A stretch of 64,000 bases of DNA from Amyelois transitella (GCF_032362555.1 NC_083516.1:10627001-10691000), one strand, 5' to 3'; positions 49,947 to 62,085 are shown, numbered from the stretch's first letter. Notes: generated by a model not told the origin, from the sequence alone. A program made the numbers and translations.

Positions 49947-52900
49947 GTAAGTACATTTACATATCGAAAAATACGTTTAGCATTTAATATATATGTACTT
50001 GATCCTTTGTTAGAGAATAGAACTGGTCAAGTCAGCAGACACAAAGGGTAATAGTCCGGTCAACGACTTGGATATGCAAGGCAATATGGGGTTTTCCCAT
50101 CGCCGTCAATAGATGTCATTAAAAATACAGAGGTAGACTTCACTTCTAGGTAATTGAGTTGCTTTGTTGTTTGAACATTAACTAGGTAAGTAGTCTAGGT
50201 ACTTTATCGGCTCGATGATTTGTTTGTTTGTTTTCTGTTTTTCTTTTTCTTATGGTGCAATAAAGAGTATGTCTATCTATATTTAACTAGTTCTTACCCA
50301 CGGCTCCAGATGCATGAAATTATAGTTTGTCCTTATCTGTTGATATGTACGTCTTATTCAAAATTTGATAGAGATCAGTTAAGCAGTTTAATTGTGAAAA
50401 TATAACAACTTACTGTCGCATTTATATTATCCAACTCTCACTGAGTTGGGTATGGCAGAAACAAAACGAAAGTAGAGTGAACGCAGTTGAAATGAGAGTG
50501 TTAAGTAGGTATGATGTTAGTGAATTAGAAATATCGATGTAACAGAAATGTATGGAGTGGAGTGGAGGACATACTAACGAAAGGAATTTATAAGGCCTGT
50601 CTGTAAAAGTGGTACAGGGCCGGCCTCGTCGGCCGGAATCTTTCAAGGACCAAATTTCGAATGTCTTAAAAAAGGGTGATGTTAGGAGTATGCATGAAGA
50701 GAGTTATGAATGTGGATGAAGCGAAGGAAATATGCAGAGATCGTGGCAAGTGGAAAGAGGAAGTCTCTGCCTACCCCTCCGGGAAAGAGGCGTGATTTCA
50801 TGTATGTATATATAAACATATAACATACGTTAGGAGTATGCATTCGTCGAATATGCATGAAAAGAGTAATGAGTGTGGAGGAAGCGGGAGAGGTCTGTGA
50901 GGATTGAAGCAAGTGGAAATCCTTAGTCTCTGCCTGACCCAATGGGAGACAGGCGTGATGGTATTTATGTATGTATGTAATAAGCTCAAAACATTGTTGC
51001 TTTTAATTTTTCTTCTGTGACAAGAGTTTTCATTCATTAATTATGATTTCTCTTGTCAGCATGACTTCATTCTACAGGATTACCTCACACATGAATAATA
51101 ATAGTTGTGAACGTTTTAGCGACTCTTTAAGAGGTTGCACGAGGTTCACGCAATAAAACGTATTCGTCATCGTAACAATGAAAACACAATCAAGTTCATC
51201 TCACTTTTGCATCCAACAAAAACGACATACATACATACATACATAATATCACGCCTCTTTCCCGGAGGGGTAGGCAGAGACTACCTCTTTCCACTTGCCA
51301 CGATCTCTGCATACTTCTTTCGCTTCGTCCACATTCATAACTCTCTTCATACAAGCTCGGCGGTTTCGGGTACTTTTGACCTGACCCTTTACCAGGACGT
51401 CCTTAATTTGATCAAGATACGTTCGTCTAGGTCTTCCCACTCCGACCTTTCCCTCCACACTCTCCTTGTATATCTGCTTAGTCAACCTGCTTTCATTCAT
51501 CCTCTCCACATGACCGAACCATCTTAACATACCCTTTTCTATTCCTGTAACTACATCTTCTTTCACATCACAACATTCCCTTATCACGCTGTTCCTTATC
51601 CTGTCACTCAATTTCACACCCATCATACTCCTTAACGCTCTCATTTCCACTGCATTTATACTGCTTTCATGCTTCTTTTGCCATACCCAACTTTCACTCC
51701 CATACATTAATGTCGGGACCAACACGCCCCTGTGCACAGCCAGTCGAGCCTTTTTGGATAGTTTCTGACTGCTCATAAAGGCATGCAAAGCTCCATTCAC
51801 CATGTTCCCCGCGTTCACTCTCCTTTCAATATCACTATCATACTTGCCATCTGATGTAAACTTTGATCCTAGATATACAAACTCTTTCACTTGCTCCACT
51901 TTTTCTCCTCCAATCAAAATATTACATGCTGTCATTTCTTTCTCCATTTCAAAAACCAGTGTTTTAGTTTTACTTACGTTCACTTTCATTCCTTTCTCTT
52001 TTAAAGCTTCATGCATACAGTTTACCATCTCCTGTAACTCCTCCGCTGATGACGCCAGTATAACCTGATCGTCGGCATAGAGCAGACATTTGACGAGTAA
52101 CTCATTCATCTTTAATCCACTTTTAGACTCTTTCAAATCTGTCAAACAGCTATCCATAAATAGGTTGAACAGCCACGGTGACGCAACACATCCTTGCCTA
52201 ACGCCTTTCTCAATCTTAAACCACTCAGTGTGCGCTCCGTTTATCCTGACACAAGCACTCGAATCCTCATATAAGGATTTCAGTGCTCGTATTAAGAGAC
52301 TGCTCACCCCATGCATAGAAAGTGCTGACCACAATTCATTCCTCTCAACTCTGTCATAGGCCTTTTCCAGATCTACGAATGTGCAATAGACTTTTTGACT
52401 CTTGGCCAAAAACTTTTCGGCTATGCACCGCAAGGAAAAGACCTGATCAGTACATCCCATTCCCTTTCGAAATCCCGCTTGAGCATCCCATATTTTGTCA
52501 TCAGTTTCATTCCTGACTCTATTAATCAATACCTTAGCATACAATTTGCCGACGACGCTAAGCAGGCTTATACCACGATAATTTTTGCAGTCCAGCTGTG
52601 ACCCTTTTCCTTTGTAAAGTGGCACGATAACAGCCTTACACCAATCTTTTGGTACTCGGCCGCTTCTCCAACACAAATTGAAAAGGCAGTACAACTGACT
52701 AGCTACTACGCCTTTTCCTGCTTTAAGCATCTCGACCGACACTCTATCACACCCAGCAGCCTTTCCCGCTTTCATACTCTTAAGTGCTTCCACAATTTCG
52801 AACATTTCAATTTCGCCTTCCATCTCATTCTCTTTTTCTTCGCTATAGCAGAAATCTTTCTTATTTCCTTCCTTTTTTTCAAATAAACTTTCAAAATAGT

Positions 52901-55900
52901 CCTTCCATATCTTTAGTACACATTCTTCTCCTTTCACAACGCTACCATCCTGGCATCTGATCCTAGTCAGCTCTCTGGTTATAGTATTTCCTCGGGCTGA
53001 CCTTACGGATTTCCAGAATACTTTCAGATTTGACTGAAAGTCTTCTGATAGCCTTTTATCAAAATCCTCTTTATACTCTTCTTTCTTTCTAATCACAGCT
53101 TTCTTAACCAAATCTTTCATTTTCTTATATTCCTTACGTGCTTCATTCACATCTTCATCTATAACCTCTTGCATTCTTAAGTTAGCTTTTGCTGCTAACA
53201 AATCCAGCCATGCTTTCTTCTTTAATCGCACAAGTTCTTGCACATCTTTACTCATCCACGCATTTTTGTGATTTTTTCCTTTCCTTCTTCTACTTACACC
53301 ACACACTTCAACAGCTACTTTCACAATTCTTTCTTTAAATTCCTTCCATCCATCTTCAATATCGCTCATTTCCTCTAAATCTTCAAATTCATCCTTCAGT
53401 CTATTAATATACTTCTTACCTACATCCATATCTTGCAAATTTTCTACTTTTACTCTTTCCAAAGCGCTGGTTTGCTCCCTTACCCTGTGCCGCCAGCGAT
53501 TGAAGATACCCCTTATCCGGGATATCACCAGTAAATGGTCCGAGTCAATGCCAGCACCGCGATATGCACGGGTATCCAGCACTTTGTTCTTCAATCTTTC
53601 ATCTACAATCACAAAGTCTATCATACTTTTTAAAATACCTTCCACTCTTGTGTAGGTGTAACAAAAACGAATTAATAAATAATTTTAGGTACCTTACGAC
53701 TGTTCAAGATTATCCCTACTAACATACAGCTGAATTTTTAAATTTCAGGTGAAAAAATCACCCCCAGAATCGAATGGCACTGGATTCATTATCAGCGGCG
53801 GGGATGCTGCAGCCAGGGTGGCGCACTTGGAACACAGCGTGCGTTTCCTGCAAGAGCAGCATCGGCTTATGCTTAGTGGCCTTCATGCTGAAATTGAAGC
53901 ACTGAGAGAAAGAAACAGAGGTAAGTACAACACTTTTAATACTAATACATCAATGTTTTTAGTTCTTTGTCGCTGGGCAGCAGATGGCAGAAAAGAGAGA
54001 AAGCGTCCCAAAAAATGCCAACTCTTCATTCTTTAGAAGAGAATTAAGAACAATAGCTAAACCAAAATAAAAAAAGTGTTTTGCTTTTATCTATGCATCA
54101 ACAGACATACAGGACCAATGCAATTTTATAAGATTTTTTAAAGAAAGTTGTACCAGATCCTACTTTGTTATTCCGTTTAATAAATTCTTAGAGGATAAAT
54201 TTATGTTAAAAAAACAAATGCGTGCCAAAGTAAAGATCAAGAATCGGCAGAAACGCGCGATATGGAAATAGAAGTGCATCATGAGATTCCAGTTCGAGAT
54301 AGCCGCTGTACACTGGATCTATAATTACTGTGTTGTCGGTTTTATTGGTATCGCACATAATAAGTTACAAGACACAAATGAAACTTAATAACATAAATGG
54401 CAGTATGGATTGAACAAGTAGCACAAAAGCAACTCTTACCAATGCATAAGGTTAAATGGACTAGATATCTTCCAAAAGACATTGTATATTTTTTTCAGAT
54501 TTGCAGTTTCAGCTAATATTCAATAAGGAAGGGTCTCCTAAAATAGCTGCCACTACACCGGCTTCTGAAGATGCTGGTGAAAGCAACGAGGTAAATATAA
54601 TAACACTTAAAAAGAAACAAAAAATATCATTAATCATTTTAGCAAAATGCAGTTTAAACCGTTCTCTTACATTATTTATTCCAGTAAACTGTGCCCAAAT
54701 CACTCAATTGCATTTACTTTTAAGAGTTACTAAAGTCGCCTTTCATCTGCTTAGTTAATTGCAAATAGAGTTCTATCGTCACTTGAAGCGTTTTCTAATG
54801 TCTTAAGGTAAAACAAGGCAAGCAGAGGCTACATTTTTCTACTTGTCATGACCCCTGCATTTCTTTCGCTTCATCCACATTCATTAGGTACTCTCTTTCT
54901 GCGAGCTAGTCGGCTTAGGGTACTCATTAACTAAACTTTCGCCAACGTATAATATTTTAGATTTTTTATATTTGTCTAACAGAAAGAGGCTAACCTTAAA
55001 CGCGAAGTTAGCCGCTTGGAGCGCGAAGCCGCCGCCGCCCGTGGCGAAGCACGCGCAGCTGAAGCAAGAGCTCTGCAGCTGCAGACATTGGTCGATGCTC
55101 AAGCTGAGTATGTTATGCGCAGGCACTCTGAAATCAATATTGTAAATTATCAACAGTAACATATTCGATACTCTATCCACTTATACCCTTCTCCTTCCAT
55201 CGTTTTATATGATTTCGAATTATACATATATAGTTACCTCTGAATTTTTGACCAATAATCTCTTTGAAACTATACTGATTTGTACCTATGAGATAATATT
55301 GCCATAACAATTTTCATATCTTGTTAAGTACGAGTATCAAGTTTTACAGGCTATTTATTAATTGCTGTCTTGAGTAGAAAGTTTCGAAGTTCGCTTTATC
55401 GAAGAGTTTGTTTCACACAGAAAATTGCGCGAACTCGAACTGAAGAAATGCAGTTGCACGAAGGAGTCGCAGCCGGAAGCAGACGGCGCAGAGGAGAGCC
55501 GAGCGGAGCTGCGCGCGCGCCTGTCGGAGGCGGAGCGGCTCGTGCGGCGCCTGCGCGGGGACGCGGAACGCCAGCGGAGAGAGGTACTCGCGGCGGCCGC
55601 GGGGGGCGCGGTCACTAACCTCTTGTTTGACGGCGCGGCCGCGCGACACGCACACGTATGTCACGCAACACGTTACAGACGCAGACATATCTAGCTAGAT
55701 ACCGCCAGTTCCCAAAAATCAAGTGCACTTTATCATAAAACTGTAAACGCTGCAGGAATTCAAAAGACATAATAATATGTTGGAAAGCGAACTCCCAGCC
55801 CAGATGCATGTATCGGAGGGTGAAACTCGTAACACGAAAAGATGAGAAGATCAAAGTTAACAAAGCTCCAACGGACCTCATTCTGTAGTGCGAAGCACAT

Positions 55901-58900
55901 ACACTCGCGAGGTCTAGCTAGATCTTTGTCTGTGGTTACAGGTATAGATGCGGCCGCGCACACCATCGCACCCGATTTTAGTTGATGTCTTGCACGGTTC
56001 AAGTGTCTTCTTGTCTTTTAGGTTAGGTTAGATCCTATATAACCTGGAATGTTTAGACATAATGCGCTGTGTGCAGCTGTGTCTATAACTGAATATTGTT
56101 GCACAAAAGCACTAGCGCAGTATAATTTTTATGACACCTGTTGCAGTTCATTTTAAACTTAACTTTAGTTTCCCTAACCTAAGAAATATTATTGCAAAGT
56201 TACATTTAGAACCAAACTTTAATTTAACCTTTAACTTAAAATCTAAATGTTTCGCTCTTCTTAGCTTAATTGAAATATTTATTGTAGACTTACCCTTTGA
56301 AAAACTTTTTAATCTTAGAATTATTAAAAGTTATCTTGTTTAAATAAATCTTATAATATTAAAGTAGCCTAACCAAAGCTTCCATTCATACGTAGCTCAA
56401 ATTTCCGTATCGTGCCTTAGTTGCAGTGTATGAAGAACTCCCTCCACGCAAGCCTTCGCGCCTCCGGCCTGGAAGGCGGGTACGGTTACCAGAACAACTA
56501 CCATTTCCCGCCAGTACACACGCCGGACTTCTGGAGAGAACCACTTAGAGAGTGAGTCATTTTAAGCATTTTATATAACCTATTATTGTGAAAGGGTATG
56601 TAGATTAATACATTCGAATGACATATTACAGCCAATATTAAAATATAGGTTATTTATTATACATACATATAGTTACACCTATATCCCTTGCGGGGTAGGC
56701 AGAACCAACAGTAACTAATAAAAGCCAATATTGATTTGAACCTTCATGTAGAATCAAATAAATTCATCGCCTTTGCTTTTGTTTTTTTATTTTATTTGTT
56801 AAATCGACGTTAAGAAAACAGAAAAACGTCATATAACCGTCGTGCATAATATAGAAGTGGTATGTAATAAATTAAGAAAAAAACATCAATATAGTGTGCA
56901 CCCTAGTTCGTCGAACTTTGTTCAGGCCACGCCATTTTGATAGGTACCTAACCTACTAAGATGCGAAAAGTATAAAATGGCGGGATTTTTTTTTATAATT
57001 TTTTGTTGCGACGCATTCATTGACGTACGTACATAGTTGATCGAAGGACGCATTGCATCTTCACGGAGGAATGAGAGACGAAGAAAGATATCTAATCTAC
57101 CTATATTATGTTTACTTTTTTCTCACTATAATTTCAGTACTTATAAAGTCATTGTGCTTTCTAAGAGTCATCTTCAGTCTACCATTATCTAAGTACTTAC
57201 TAACGTTTCCCATTGTTTCAGAGACTTTAGCATAGTGGGGCGGGGCCGCAGCCGGCGACCCCTCACTCTGCCGGAACTGTCTGGACAACAAATACACCGC
57301 TCCACCGTGTATGCCAATAGTGAGTTATCAGATTACATACCTACTTACCATTTAAATATTGTTAATTTTTAGGATTTCTAGGACATTTTAGGCGATTTCA
57401 CGTAATTCTCATGGCAAACAAACAAGATTCACGAGGGCTGCTACGGGCCATAATGTGGGTTCCTTTAGTACCTAGTATAGGTACGTCTTTCTTCCATACT
57501 CGTATTCGGGTCGGCTATCCTGTCAAATATCCTTTAAAAGCTCCAGATACTCTCATTTTTATTTAATTTACGTGCTCAAACAACTCTCTCTCTCCGTCTC
57601 TTTCAAACATACACACAGTTATAACAATTTTGGAAAAAAAACGAAACATAACTTTACATACACTAACGGCGTTAAACTTAGCGTGAGGGCGGCCCTACAA
57701 GATACAGGCCGGTCCTAGTTTGGAATTGACTCAGCTCGTTCCCTGAGCTAAGTCCATAGCCTGTACTTAGTCTAAGTTAATAAAAGTAAAACTTTAAACT
57801 TTTTAGTAAATAAACAAACAAACTTTTGTAAACCTTTACTCGCATTTTAACCACACGGCAAGACAAGAGTAAAAAACCCTGACATTTAGTAAGTACCATC
57901 AGTTTAGGTACCTAAGCTTGACCTGAATGTTCGTCCACCTACATTTCAGATCATACGCGACCCAGAGCGAACGGATACGAACACAAGAAGAAGCAGACCA
58001 ATGGAGAAACACTCAAGTCACCGGAGGAACCCACTTGTGAGTATCCAATCCAGCACTTATTACTCTTGCCCGTTAATTAAAAAAAAAAAAACAATGCCGT
58101 GTGGTTCCCGGCACGAATAGAAAAAAGAATAGGACCACTCCATCCCTTTCCCATGGATGTCGTCAAAGGCGACTAAGGGGTAGGCTTATAAACTTGGGAT
58201 TCTTCTTTTAGGCGATGGGCTAGCAACCTGTCACTATTTGAATCTCAATTCCATCTTAAAGCCAAACACCTGTACGTGGCCTATTAGTCTTTACAAGACT
58301 GTTGGCTCTGTCTACCCCGCAAGGGATATAGACGTGATAATATGTATGTATGTATGTGTAGAAAAACAATAAATCCATAGGTATATATTTATTTGTGAAA
58401 ACAGAGGTGTTAGTGCGAGTTTTGCTCGACCAAAACGCGAATTTGTATGTGATTTTACCAGCGCCATCTAGCGGTAACGCGCTAGCATTAATGCAGTTCC
58501 ATACAGATTCGCGTTTACTTGCTCAACACGTTTGATCGAGTGAATCTCGCACTAAACCAGATGATAAAACAATTTGCGATGAATTATTATAATCTTTCTG
58601 AAATCGTATCTCGCTGACAGAGTCTTTACGAACTTGGAAAGCGTGGAATTTGGCGATCGAAGATAGTGTTTTTCCGGTCCTCTGATAAGGAAATTGTCCC
58701 AAATTTCATCACTTTGTGTGTGTATTCTTTAAATTATATAATTTTATCTATTATCTAAATTAATAAAAGAAGAAAGTAAATGGCCGACTGACATAGCAAC
58801 AAACAGTCCAAACCGCTGGACTTGACTTGAAAATTTAGTTCTTTATATGGTCTAGAGGTACACTAAGAAATGATTTCGGTGTCATCTAGTTCAATAATAT

Positions 58901-60052
58901 GTAGATATAAGTTGTATGAAATGACATACACAAAAAAAAGGAACTAATTTTGTAGCAAGAGATTTTTATAATGTGTCCCATTCCTATCCAGTTTTCATTG
59001 TGTCCTATTTTCGAAGCTAGGCATATTGGGTTACTTTTTTAAGAGTCATTACGTAAATTGTTGTTTGGCTGAAACTTCTATATTCATTTAATCCTTTTCC
59101 TTGCTATGTGGAATTTGGGAAAATGCTATTATATCGCTCTCTTACAGTTCCAAAAATATCAATATGCCAATACTCAATCAGTCGGTAACATAACTTTCAT
59201 ATAAATTGACATTTTCAGTAACCCGAATAAGAGCAACATGCATGAACGAACCGAAATTGCCGGATAGACGTTATATCGACCGTATGCCTATATGTCCAGA
59301 GTTGAAAGTTGTGGTAACTAAAATGATACCACTGCAAAAGGGTGAGAATAAAAACATGATTGGCGGTTGTCGGTGCATGTTCTGGTAAATTTCTGTGCTT
59401 TGGGATATGGAAACAAATATATTAACATGCTATGTAATTAAACCTTTGTGGTGTGGGTGTACCTAGGTTTAATAATATAATCTTTAATAACGTGATTTTT
59501 GTTTAATTATAAAAAACCAAAATAATAAAAATATTCTTGCTTTGTAGAATTTAATTCTTAGAGCCTTTAAAGCTCGTAATCATCTCAATTGAGCTATTAA
59601 AAAATTATAACCATATGATAGGTGTCGCGCACTTATCTGCTACTGTTTATCAGTAACGATCGTTATAAAGTATAATCATTGCAAGTCTAATTTTAAAATG
59701 TGTGTTTGATTTGTCAATTAATCAAGTTATATAAAAACTTTTCTTCTACTATCATGAGCATACTAATTAAACTAATGTCAAACAATCAAACAGAAAAAAT
59801 ATAAAAATTCTTTAAGGTACTTAACAAGAAATAAATCTAGCTAACCATCTGGTCTTAATGTTTTTTTAATAACAATTATACTTGAATGATAATTAAACAA
59901 CTAATAACACTAACATACTTAAATTGTAAGTTCCAATCAACAAAAGCTGTGGCTTTGAGTAATGCTCGATGCTTGTTGCAGCGACGACGTCGGAGGCGCG
60001 GCGCCCGCGCAAGCACCACCAGCACCGCAAGCACGCGCCCGACCACACATAG
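49899..60052 (+). CDS. CCDC92/CCDC74-type coiled-coil protein (nine coding exons)
   Basis: Exons 49899-49946, 53749-53920, 54499-54590, 54983-55107, 55421-55655, 56427-56551, 57222-57319, 57950-58036 and 59982-60052 join in phase to 350 residues. Residues about 38-82 (VAHLEHSVRFLQEQH, LHAEIEALRERNRDLQ) match my knowledge of the CCDC92 domain shared by CCDC92 and CCDC74: one helix with the LHxEIExL motif. A second coiled coil runs from about 105 to 200. A conserved-looking HTPDFWREPLR follows near 255-265, and the C-terminus is basic (HHQHRKH). Vertebrate CCDC92 is a centriole/cilium-associated protein; that role here is inference. The start ATG is in good context (GCAGCGATGG) before GTAAGT. 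An alternative last exon lies at 59219-59388 and would give 383 residues. Confidence 0.8.
50455..50812 (+). mobile_element. Family R retrotransposon, decayed 3' fragment
   Basis: AACGCAGTTGAAATGAGAGTG, a broken middle, then ATGAAGAGAGTTATGAATGTG and the conserved TACCCCTCCGGG tail. Frames are broken. Confidence 0.75.
50824..50978 (+). mobile_element. Family R-related tail, diverged
   Basis: GTCTCTGCCTGACCCAATGGG replaces the usual tail; a sister subfamily or an old copy. Confidence 0.65.
51226..53659 (-). mobile_element. Family R non-LTR retrotransposon, 5' truncated, 11-bp target duplication
   Basis: AACAAAAACGA at 51215-51225 and 53660-53670 sets both ends. The minus strand is open from the truncation point to the stop near 51249, followed by a TATG tail. 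The frame starts inside the endonuclease domain, so the first part of the protein is missing and the copy is not autonomous. Confidence 0.92.
51249..53645 (-). CDS. Retrotransposon protein: endonuclease end and reverse transcriptase
   Basis: 798 uninterrupted codons. Residues 1-45 are the end of an apurinic-type endonuclease (the GIDSDHLLV motif holds the catalytic SDH). Reverse transcriptase follows, with AGFRKGMGCTDQ near 395, FVDLEKAYDRV near 425 and the catalytic YADD near 523. Near 690 there is WFGHVERMNESRLTKQ and then GRPRRTYLDQ, a C-terminal region common in several non-LTR clades. No RNase H is seen. Clade (RTE- or CR1-like) cannot be settled by eye. No true start codon is required since the 5' end is lost. 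Confidence 0.9.
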   Translation of the reverse strand: MEGILKSMIDFVIVDERLKNKVLDTRAYRGAGIDSDHLLVISRIRGIFNRWRHRVREQTSALERVKVENLQDMDVGKKYINRLKDEFEDLEEMSDIEDGWKEFKERIVKVAVEVCGVSRRRKGKNHKNAWMSKDVQELVRLKKKAWLDLLAAKANLRMQEVIDEDVNEARKEYKKMKDLVKKAVIRKKEEYKEDFDKRLSEDFQSNLKVFWKSVRSARGNTITRELTRIRCQDGSVVKGEECVLKIWKDYFESLFEKKEGNKKDFCYSEEKENEMEGEIEMFEIVEALKSMKAGKAAGCDRVSVEMLKAGKGVVASQLYCLFNLCWRSGRVPKDWCKAVIVPLYKGKGSQLDCKNYRGISLLSVVGKLYAKVLINRVRNETDDKIWDAQAGFRKGMGCTDQVFSLRCIAEKFLAKSQKVYCTFVDLEKAYDRVERNELWSALSMHGVSSLLIRALKSLYEDSSACVRINGAHTEWFKIEKGVRQGCVASPWLFNLFMDSCLTDLKESKSGLKMNELLVKCLLYADDQVILASSAEELQEMVNCMHEALKEKGMKVNVSKTKTLVFEMEKEMTACNILIGGEKVEQVKEFVYLGSKFTSDGKYDSDIERRVNAGNMVNGALHAFMSSQKLSKKARLAVHRGVLVPTLMYGSESWVWQKKHESSINAVEMRALRSMMGVKLSDRIRNSVIRECCDVKEDVVTGIEKGMLRWFGHVERMNESRLTKQIYKESVEGKVGVGRPRRTYLDQIKDVLVKGQVKSTRNRRACMKRVMNVDEAKEVCRDRGKWKEVVSAYPSGKEA
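53749..53920 (+). CDS. CCDC92-type gene exon 2
   Basis: 57 codons plus one base; most of the CCDC92 helix. Acceptor TTTCAG, donor GTAAGT. Confidence 0.88.
54499..54590 (+). CDS. CCDC92-type gene exon 3
   Basis: DLQFQLIFNKEGSPK region; ends at GAG before GTAAAT. Confidence 0.82.
54812..54930 (-). mobile_element. Family R, old 3' fragment
   Basis: GGCAAGCAGAGGCTAC and CTTTCGCTTCATCCACATTC are recognisable; no tail remains. Confidence 0.65.
54983..55107 (+). CDS. CCDC92-type gene exon 4
   Basis: Coiled coil REVSRLEREAAAARGEAR; 41 codons plus two bases; donor GTATGT. Confidence 0.83.
55421..55655 (+). CDS. CCDC92-type gene exon 5
   Basis: Very GC-rich; RAELRARLSEAERLVRRL coiled coil then AAAARGGAVTNLL-type segment. 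I chose the GTATGT donor at 55656 over the weaker in-frame GTACTC at 55584; both keep the frame. Confidence 0.75.
56427..56551 (+). CDS. CCDC92-type gene exon 6
   Basis: CMKNSLHASLRASG to HTPDFWREPLR; donor GTGAGT. Confidence 0.8.
56662..56716 (-). repeat. Family S SINE tail
   Basis: CATACATATAGTTACACC, TATCCCTTGCGGGGTAGGCAG only. Confidence 0.7.
57222..57319 (+). CDS. CCDC92-type gene exon 7
   Basis: DFSIVGRGRSRRPLTLPEL region, 32 codons; TTTCAG acceptor. Confidence 0.8.
57950..58036 (+). CDS. CCDC92-type gene exon 8
   Basis: HTRPRANGYEHKKKQTN to SPEEPT; donor GTGAGT in phase 1. Confidence 0.8.
58093..58357 (+). repeat. Family S SINE, full length
   Basis: Flanked by AAAAACAA on both sides (about 58084-58092 and 58363-58370), a likely target duplication inside an A-run. 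57 bp after exon 8. Confidence 0.87.
59219..59388 (+). CDS. CCDC92-type gene alternative last exon
   Basis: TTTTCAG acceptor and an in-phase frame of 55 codons (MNEPKLPDRRYIDRMPI, CPELKVVVTKMIPL) ending CMFW and TAA, with ATTAAA about 50 nt later. It fits exon 8 as well as the distal exon does. Confidence 0.6.
59982..60052 (+). CDS. CCDC92-type gene exon 9 (distal last exon)
   Basis: TTGCAG acceptor; 22 codons, TTSEARRPRKHHQHRKH to PDHT, then TAG. GC-rich island in AT-rich DNA. Confidence 0.7.
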
Positions 60053-62085
60053 AGTGGCTGGCAGCCCGCTGTATAGAGGAATTGTAAGGAGCCACACAGA
60101 GGAGATAGGGACAAAGCTTCATTCACGTTTTTATCAACTTACTTTTGCTTGGACCATGGTCCTAGAGAATTAGAAAAGAAACCTTTGCTAATGTAACTAT
60201 TTGATTATTAGATGTTGATTTATTTGGACTGAGCATTCATAGATCATTACAAGATAACTTTGCCTATTATATTCCAATTGTTTCTAGTTATTAATTAGAA
60301 ACTAGTGCTGGGTTATTTTGAATTGGTTAGACATAGAAACGCCAGTGACAAGAAAGAAGTTATTTAATTTTCGGCTTTCAATGAGTGAATTTAAAGTAAA
60401 TTGGCAAGTATGGAATGTAAAAGAATGACATTTTAATGGGATTAACACTGCCATCGCTTGCCAAAGTATAGATAATGAATAATTTAATATTTTTGACATT
60501 TCAATCGCGTTAGTTAGGCGATGCCGAGTGTTGTATGAAGCTTAGTGTCTGTAAATATTTCTCCTCTGTGATTGTACTGAAAATATAGCTATGAAATTTC
60601 GTCGAAATGTACATCAAGTCAAGTTACCGAAATATTAAGGACATGAAACTAAAATATCCATAAATTCAAAAATAGGTCTTTAGTCCTATACAAGATGCAA
60701 TAACTCTGGTTTTGCTTGAATAGAGTGTTATAAGTCTGAATTATGCGTCTCGCGTTTTATACCTATTGTTATGTCATTGTTATCGTAAAATTTAATTGTT
60801 TTAATTAGCAACCATGACCATTTAAAAACTTTACATGTTTTTAGGAATTTATTTCAACACATCCATTTATTACAGAACATTATGTTCAGTTAAGATTTCT
60901 TAACAATCACATTGTGGCTTCAAATAACATTCTTTTATTTATTAATTGCTTTAACAGCTTGCTTTAAATCACTAACATTGTGTAGCATTTGAAAGCAAAG
61001 CTTGTTAATGTACACAAAACTACCGATAAGTTCCACTATACAAAAGTGAACGATTTACTTCTTAGATTTTTTATTTGATTTTAGGAATCTAATCCAATTG
61101 AGACGTTACAAATCGGTCATTTAAAATAAAATGCTCAACTCTTTAATTATTCGAAATTTTATTTAGTAGTTATAGCAGTTCAACTTAAAGTGTTCTTTAT
61201 TTTAGTAACCAATGTACAAAAACCAGACTTAGTTTTTCGCTCGAATGTACGGCCACGTATTAACTTATTTAAAGCATATATTTCAATCTAGGTCTTCTTA
61301 AGCATCTATGTAGGTGTATTTTACAGTGACTAGACAGATTAAAGCCGTCTTATTGTCACTGCATTATGTATCTAAAGATAAAGTAAGACCTTTTATTTTT
61401 GTGTGTACTAATACATTCAATATTAGGTAGAGCAATGTTTTGTTCACTTATAAATATTTTATCTGTGTTTATTTTCCTTACTTAGGTAAGGTCTATTTAT
61501 ACTAGATTCCAAATAAATTTATTTACTTTTCAATTGAAGTTACAAAATACAAACAAACAAACGTTGTGTGATGTATTCCGAAGGACATAATATAATTATA
61601 ATAATATAATGACATTTACTCCTAATAAAGGTTTAGGCTATGTGTGTTCTGAAAACAATGCAACATATTTTCAGATGCAAGAGGAGCAGTATATATGTAC
61701 GAATTCAAAAGAACGCCTACAGTCATGAGAAAGTCCACTATATAGACATTTTAACGAAAAAGAAGACAAATAGCGGTCTAGCATGAATAGACCTTATTAC
61801 CTTGTGAGAGTGACGTAAACTTTTAAATGATATAACTGTAGCCTTATCCCAATTAATCTAAATATTATGATTATTATGAAATATTATTATAATAATTGAT
61901 ATATTAATATATATTTATTGCGACATAGGCGTATAGTTTTATTTCTAGTCTCTCCTCATAATCCAGCTCCCGTATTAACCTTTAATGGCACCCGCGTCGC
62001 CGTTGTTGTGAAACCAAAAGATATGACAATTATTAAGTGATATGAAGTGTTCCATAATAATTGATAACATTTTTGAATTTGCATT
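60053..62085 (+). other. Downstream region of the CCDC92-type gene
   Basis: AT-rich, probably long 3' untranslated region and spacer. AATAAA occurs near 61513 among others. No repeats or genes identified. Confidence 0.5.

Larger units (their letters stand above)
49947..53748 (+). other. CCDC92-type gene intron 1
   Basis: Mostly family R DNA: two old fragments and the 2.4-kb copy. 49950-50430 holds nothing I can name. Confidence 0.7.

Noticed and set aside
54509-54703. Minus-strand frame over exon 3 of the CCDC92-type gene
   Set aside because: Antisense shadow; the plus strand has a complete exon in phase.
55358-55688. Minus-strand frames over the GC-rich block
   Set aside because: Antisense of exon 5 of the CCDC92-type gene.
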